A stretch of 9,283 nucleotides of DNA from Alphaproteobacteria bacterium. Lineage in GTDB: Bacteria > Pseudomonadota > Alphaproteobacteria > UBA828. The DNA is taken from positions 1-9,283 of the forward strand of contig JABJCZ010000181.1 of the NCBI GenBank assembly GCA_018668475.1, given 5' to 3'. The first letter of the stretch is position 1, and each line of letters starts with the position of its first letter. The notes under the pieces were generated by a model. It ran no database searches. It was not told the DNA's origin and was given only the letters and a program-made list of their open reading frames with translations. Positions 6,650 through 9,283 of this stretch are shown here, piece after piece. The position numbers were made by a program, and so were the translations under genes.

Positions 6650-7675
6650 TTATGCGCCAGCGAGAGCGTCGTCCGCCTGAGCAACCAGCTCGGCAATAAT
6701 CTCCGCTATCGGCTGTTCCGACTTGACCATGCCAACACTTTGACCCGCCATCAGAGAGCCGTTTTCGACATCACCATCGATGATGCCACGGCGCAGCGCA
6801 CCGGCCCAGAAGTGCTCGATCTCCAGCTGGGCCGCCTTCTGATCGACCTCCCCTGCTCGAAAACGCGCGATTGTCTCGCGCTGGGCATCAAGAAAGCGCG
6901 CGGTTGCGTTGTTCCGTAGGGCGCGAACCGGAATAACGGGAAACTCAGGATCCAGCTGCACTGTCGGCTGCGCATCTCGGGCGCTCGCCCTGTAAAAGGC
7001 TTTTTTGAACTTCTCGTGAGCAATTGATTCGGTAGCGCAAACAAATCGGGTGCCGATCTGACAGCCCGACGCGCCCATGGACAAAAATGACGCCATCATG
7101 TCGCCCCGTCCAATACCGCCGCCCACGAAAACTGGCACGTCCTTCAGGTGCGGCAAAATCTCCTGCGCCAGTACGCCCGTAGAGACCGGGCCGATATGGC
7201 CCCCGGCTTCCATCCCCTCAATGATGAACGCGTCAACACCCTGTCGCATCAGTTTCTTTGCCACCGGCAGGGTAGGTGCAAAACCGATAACCTTTACGCT
7301 CGCCTCCTTGAGACGATCGAGCACGGGCCGCGGCGGCATGCCGCCGGCTAGCACGACGTGACCAACCTTCTCAGCCAGACACGCTGCAACCAGGTCATCC
7401 AGCTGTGGATGCATCACAATCAAATTGACGCCAAACGGCTTGTTCGTGCGCTCAGCCGTAGCCGCGATTTCCGCTTGCAGCATGGCGGGCTCCATCGAGC
7501 CGCACGCGATAACGCCAAAACCACCGGCGTTGGAAATGGCAGAGACCAGATGGCGCTCCGAAATCCACGACATGGCGCCGCCGAGAATGGCATAGCGCGT
7601 CCCAAGGAACGCCTGGCCGCGGGACCAGAGTGCATTCAGCTCGGCTGAGGCGCCGCTGTCTCCGCTATTCGGCAT
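6650..7675 (-). CDS. nitronate monooxygenase / FabK-like FMN-dependent TIM-barrel protein
   Basis: A 341-residue FMN-binding TIM-barrel protein of the nitronate monooxygenase (2-nitropropane dioxygenase)/enoyl-ACP reductase FabK superfamily. Seen are SNAGGFGVIA near the N-terminus (48-57), EGMEAGGHIG (153-162) with the conserved His, the phosphate-binding GGGIG (185-189), GCQIGTRFV (204-212), and a C-terminal SLMAGQSVGMV (307-317). EGMEAGGHIG, GTRFV.A.ES.AH and the following VRALRN stretch recall FabK as much as nitronate monooxygenase, so substrate and reaction cannot be fixed from sequence. Likely cytoplasmic; no signal peptide. The ATG at 7675 lies inside the last codons of lysC (11-base overlap), so translation is probably coupled; ATG 7684 and GTG 7702 are alternatives and none has a strong ribosome-binding site. 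A role in lysine or threonine synthesis is not expected from the family. Confidence 0.88.
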   Translation of the reverse strand: MPNSGDSGASAELNALWSRGQAFLGTRYAILGGAMSWISERHLVSAISNAGGFGVIACGSMEPAMLQAEIAATAERTNKPFGVNLIVMHPQLDDLVAACLAEKVGHVVLAGGMPPRPVLDRLKEASVKVIGFAPTLPVAKKLMRQGVDAFIIEGMEAGGHIGPVSTGVLAQEILPHLKDVPVFVGGGIGRGDMMASFLSMGASGCQIGTRFVCATESIAHEKFKKAFYRASARDAQPTVQLDPEFPVIPVRALRNNATARFLDAQRETIARFRAGEVDQKAAQLEIEHFWAGALRRGIIDGDVENGSLMAGQSVGMVKSEQPIAEIIAELVAQADDALAGA

Positions 7676-8885
7676 CCAGCCCATAGGCTGTGTGCAGCGC
7701 ACGCACAGCCAGCTCCGTGTAATCCTCAGCGATCAGAACACTAATCTTGATTTCAGATGTCGAGATTACCTGAATATTGATTCCCTTTTCTGCGAGCGCA
7801 GTGAACATCGTGTTGGCGACGCCGGCATGGCTACGCATGCCTACCCCGATAACCGAAACCTTGACCACTTGAGGATCGGATTCAACTCGGTCATAGGACA
7901 GGGCGTCAGCCGCATCCTCAATCACCTGCAAGGCGCGCGCCAGATCACTTCGAGGTACGGTAAAGGTCATGTCGGTTGACGTACCGTCAGCCGCGACGTT
8001 CTGCACAATCATATCGACGTTGATACTGGCTGCAGCGAGCGGGCCGAACAGGGCAGCTGCAATGCCTGGTTTATCCGCGACGTTGACGACCGTGACCTTG
8101 GCCTCGTCCCGCGTGTAGGCAATACCGCTTACGGCTTCGTTTTCCACAATCTCTTCCTCATCCATCACAAACGTGCCCGGCGCGTCCGAGAAACTCGACA
8201 ACACTTGCAGCGGCACATGATACTTCATGGCCATCTCGACAGACCGGGTCTGCAGAACCTTGGCCCCCTGGGACGCCATCTCCAGCATTTCTTCGTAGGT
8301 AATCTTATCGAGCTTGCGAGCGCCGGCAACAATTCGCGGATCGGCGGTAAATACGCCCTCAACATCAGTGCATATGTCGCAACGGTCCGCTTCTAAAGCT
8401 GCGGCAAATGCCACAGCAGATGTATCGGACCCGCCACGCCCCAGCGTCGCGATGCGACCCATGGGCCCAACTCCTTGGAAACCGGCGATTACTGGCACTT
8501 CGTTCTTGGCCAGTCGCTTCTTGAGTTCCGTGGCATCGATGTCCTCAATCCGGGCGGAGCCGTGCGTTCCGTCCGTATGAAGCGGAATTTGCCAACCTAG
8601 CCAGGAGCGCGCCGGCACGCCGAGTTGCTGTAAGGCAAGCGCCAGCAATCCCACGGTGACCTGCTCACCGGTCGATACCACCGTGTCATACTCGCGCGCA
8701 TCATGCAGCGGGGCCATTTCACGCACCCACTTGGCGAGCTGATCGGTCACGCCAGCCATTGCCGACAGGATCACAGCAACCTGATTGCCGTCATCCCACG
8801 TTTTCTTGACGCGTTCCGCTACGATGCGAATACGGTCAATATCCGCAACAGACGTACCACCATATTTCTGGACAATTAATGCCAT
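7665..8885 (-). CDS. lysC: aspartate kinase (aspartokinase)
   Basis: LysC phosphorylates aspartate with ATP, the first step of the pathway to lysine, threonine, methionine and diaminopimelate. The 406-residue protein has the usual length of the single-function enzyme. It shows KYGGTSV (7-13), STGEQVT (71-77), GRGGSDTSA (149-157) and FTADPRI (179-185) of the kinase domain, then two C-terminal ACT domains (about 265-335 and 343-406; VNVADKPGIAAALFGPLA and GVGMRSHAGVANTMFTALAEKGINIQ), which in this family bind lysine and/or threonine as feedback inhibitors. The ATG at 8885 gives the family start MALIVQKYGGTSV; its ribosome-binding site is weak. An internal in-frame ATG at 8165 sits where some relatives begin a separate regulatory beta subunit, but it lacks a clear ribosome-binding site. 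The flavoprotein gene overlaps its 3' end; ubiG is divergent. A strong stem-loop precedes it. Confidence 0.97.
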   Translation of the reverse strand: MALIVQKYGGTSVADIDRIRIVAERVKKTWDDGNQVAVILSAMAGVTDQLAKWVREMAPLHDAREYDTVVSTGEQVTVGLLALALQQLGVPARSWLGWQIPLHTDGTHGSARIEDIDATELKKRLAKNEVPVIAGFQGVGPMGRIATLGRGGSDTSAVAFAAALEADRCDICTDVEGVFTADPRIVAGARKLDKITYEEMLEMASQGAKVLQTRSVEMAMKYHVPLQVLSSFSDAPGTFVMDEEEIVENEAVSGIAYTRDEAKVTVVNVADKPGIAAALFGPLAAASINVDMIVQNVAADGTSTDMTFTVPRSDLARALQVIEDAADALSYDRVESDPQVVKVSVIGVGMRSHAGVANTMFTALAEKGINIQVISTSEIKISVLIAEDYTELAVRALHTAYGLDAE

Positions 8886-8907
8886 GTCGACCCAGATACA
8901 ATTGAAA

Positions 8908-8942
8908 CCCCGTAGCGGGCAAGATGTTGCCGACGCACGGGG
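8908..8942. other. 14-bp imperfect stem-loop upstream of lysC
   Basis: The left arm CCCCGT-A-GCG-GGCAA (8908-8922) pairs with the right arm TTGCC-GA-CGC-ACGGGG (8927-8942) around the loop GATG: 14 base pairs with a one-base and a two-base bulge. It ends 22 bases before the lysC ATG and on the minus strand is followed by TTTC. As RNA it would form a stable hairpin in the lysC leader. As DNA it is a dyad that could be an operator in the lysC/ubiG divergent region. It is far too small for a lysine riboswitch. Confidence 0.55.
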
Positions 8943-8977
8943 CGCCCATACATACTGTTCTGCGCCGCATGACGCAA
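8927..8977. promoter_or_regulatory. possible back-to-back promoters for lysC and ubiG
   Basis: Plus strand: TTGCCG (8927-8932), 18 bases, CATACT (8951-8956), which would serve ubiG with a leader of about 50 bases. Minus strand: TTGCGT (8977-8972), 17 bases, TATGTA (8954-8949), which would serve lysC with a leader of about 57 bases. Spacings suit sigma-70 promoters, but the hexamers match only partly (TTG in both -35s; the lysC -10 is poor). The two -10 elements overlap, so the two promoters would compete. Only low confidence is justified. Confidence 0.3.
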
Positions 8978-9011
8978 GAACACCTCAAACCGGACAAACA
9001 TCAGGCACCCA

Positions 9012-9283
9012 ATGACCACAACCAGCTCTGACGACCCGTCCCTCAACGAAACGGCGCACAATACGACGGCAGACGAGGTCGCGCGATTTTCTGCCCTCGC
9101 CGACAAATGGTGGGACCAGGACGGCGCTTTTCGGCCTCTCCATCAACTCAATCCCGTGCGCCTTGAATATATTCGTGACCATGTATGCGCCCAATTTGGA
9201 CTAGACTCGCGCTCGATGCAGCCGCTCGATGGATTGACAGTGCTGGACGTCGGCTGCGGCGGCGGGCTGATCGCCGAGCCGCT
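9012..9283 (+). CDS. ubiG: ubiquinone biosynthesis O-methyltransferase UbiG, N-terminal part (runs off right edge)
   Basis: UbiG carries out the two O-methylations in ubiquinone synthesis, using S-adenosylmethionine on hydroxylated polyprenyl intermediates at the inner membrane surface. The window holds the first 90 codons. The family signature [19 protein letters not shown] (26-44) followed by [10 protein letters not shown] (45-54) is clear, and the SAM-binding motif I appears as [14 protein letters not shown] (77-90) just before the edge. The ATG at 9012 has a modest AGG about seven bases upstream (TCAGGCACCCA) and gives a normal N-terminus with about 20 variable residues before the conserved part. 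No alternative start is needed. It is divergent from lysC with 126 bases between the two starts, an arrangement common in Alphaproteobacteria. Confidence 0.95.
   Translation, partial: MTTTSSDDPSLNETAHNTTADEVARFSALADKWWDQDGAFRPLHQLNPVRLEYIRDHVCAQFGLDSRSMQPLDGLTVLDVGCGGGLIAEP

Noticed and set aside
6418..6696. A 92-codon minus-strand open frame in the gap before rodZ
   Set aside because: It overlaps the end of the flavoprotein gene in another frame, has no recognised domain and no convincing start; treated as chance.
8886..9011. Lysine riboswitch (L-box) upstream of lysC
   Set aside because: The whole gap is 126 bases, shorter than the roughly 170-base L-box core, and only one hairpin is present.
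1..9283. Mobile element, phage, CRISPR, toxin-antitoxin or defence system
   Set aside because: No transposase, integrase, long terminal repeats, spaced direct repeats or small paired genes are seen; all supported genes are housekeeping types.

Overview
The window looks like a chromosomal housekeeping segment of an alphaproteobacterium. Three things point there: a DUF4167 protein, a family largely confined to Alphaproteobacteria, lying between prmC and clpB; a ubiG gene divergent from lysC; and protein sequences of alphaproteobacterial type (ClpB N-domain, RF1, RodZ). Base composition is moderately GC-rich by eye. HisRS is of the ordinary E. coli-like type, not the divergent type known from the Caulobacter/Rhizobium lineage. 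This argues mildly for a lineage outside that group. No species-level assignment is possible from sequence alone.

Everything except the last 272 bases is read from the minus strand. In transcription order (right to left): lysC (aspartate kinase), then a nitronate monooxygenase/FabK-like flavoprotein whose start overlaps the end of lysC. A gap of about 300 bp follows, then rodZ (cell-shape membrane protein with a long acidic spacer), hisS, prfA and prmC. hisS-prfA-prmC are joined by two 4-base stop/start overlaps. After 239 bp comes the DUF4167 gene, then a 187-bp gap with a good heat-shock (sigma-32-type) promoter, then the N-terminal 159 codons of clpB, which leaves the window at position 1. 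On the plus strand, ubiG starts at 9012 and runs off the right edge, divergent from lysC.

Functionally the core is a translation cluster: HisRS charges tRNA-His, RF1 terminates at UAA/UAG, and PrmC methylates the GGQ glutamine of that same RF1. Around it sit amino-acid biosynthesis (LysC), envelope shape (RodZ), ubiquinone synthesis (UbiG) and protein disaggregation (ClpB).

I see no mobile elements, CRISPR, tRNA/rRNA genes or signs of recent transfer, and no convincing novel multi-gene system. The non-coding signals most worth checking are the clpB sigma-32-like promoter (577-604), a 14-bp imperfect stem-loop in the lysC/ubiG divergent region (8908-8942), and a GC hairpin plus palindrome in front of a probable TTG start of hisS. 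Notable at gene level are the DUF4167 protein of unknown function, the FabK-like flavoprotein coupled to lysC, a duplicated TSLWD motif in the RodZ spacer, and the absence of ispG and ptsP, which often accompany these genes in related bacteria.
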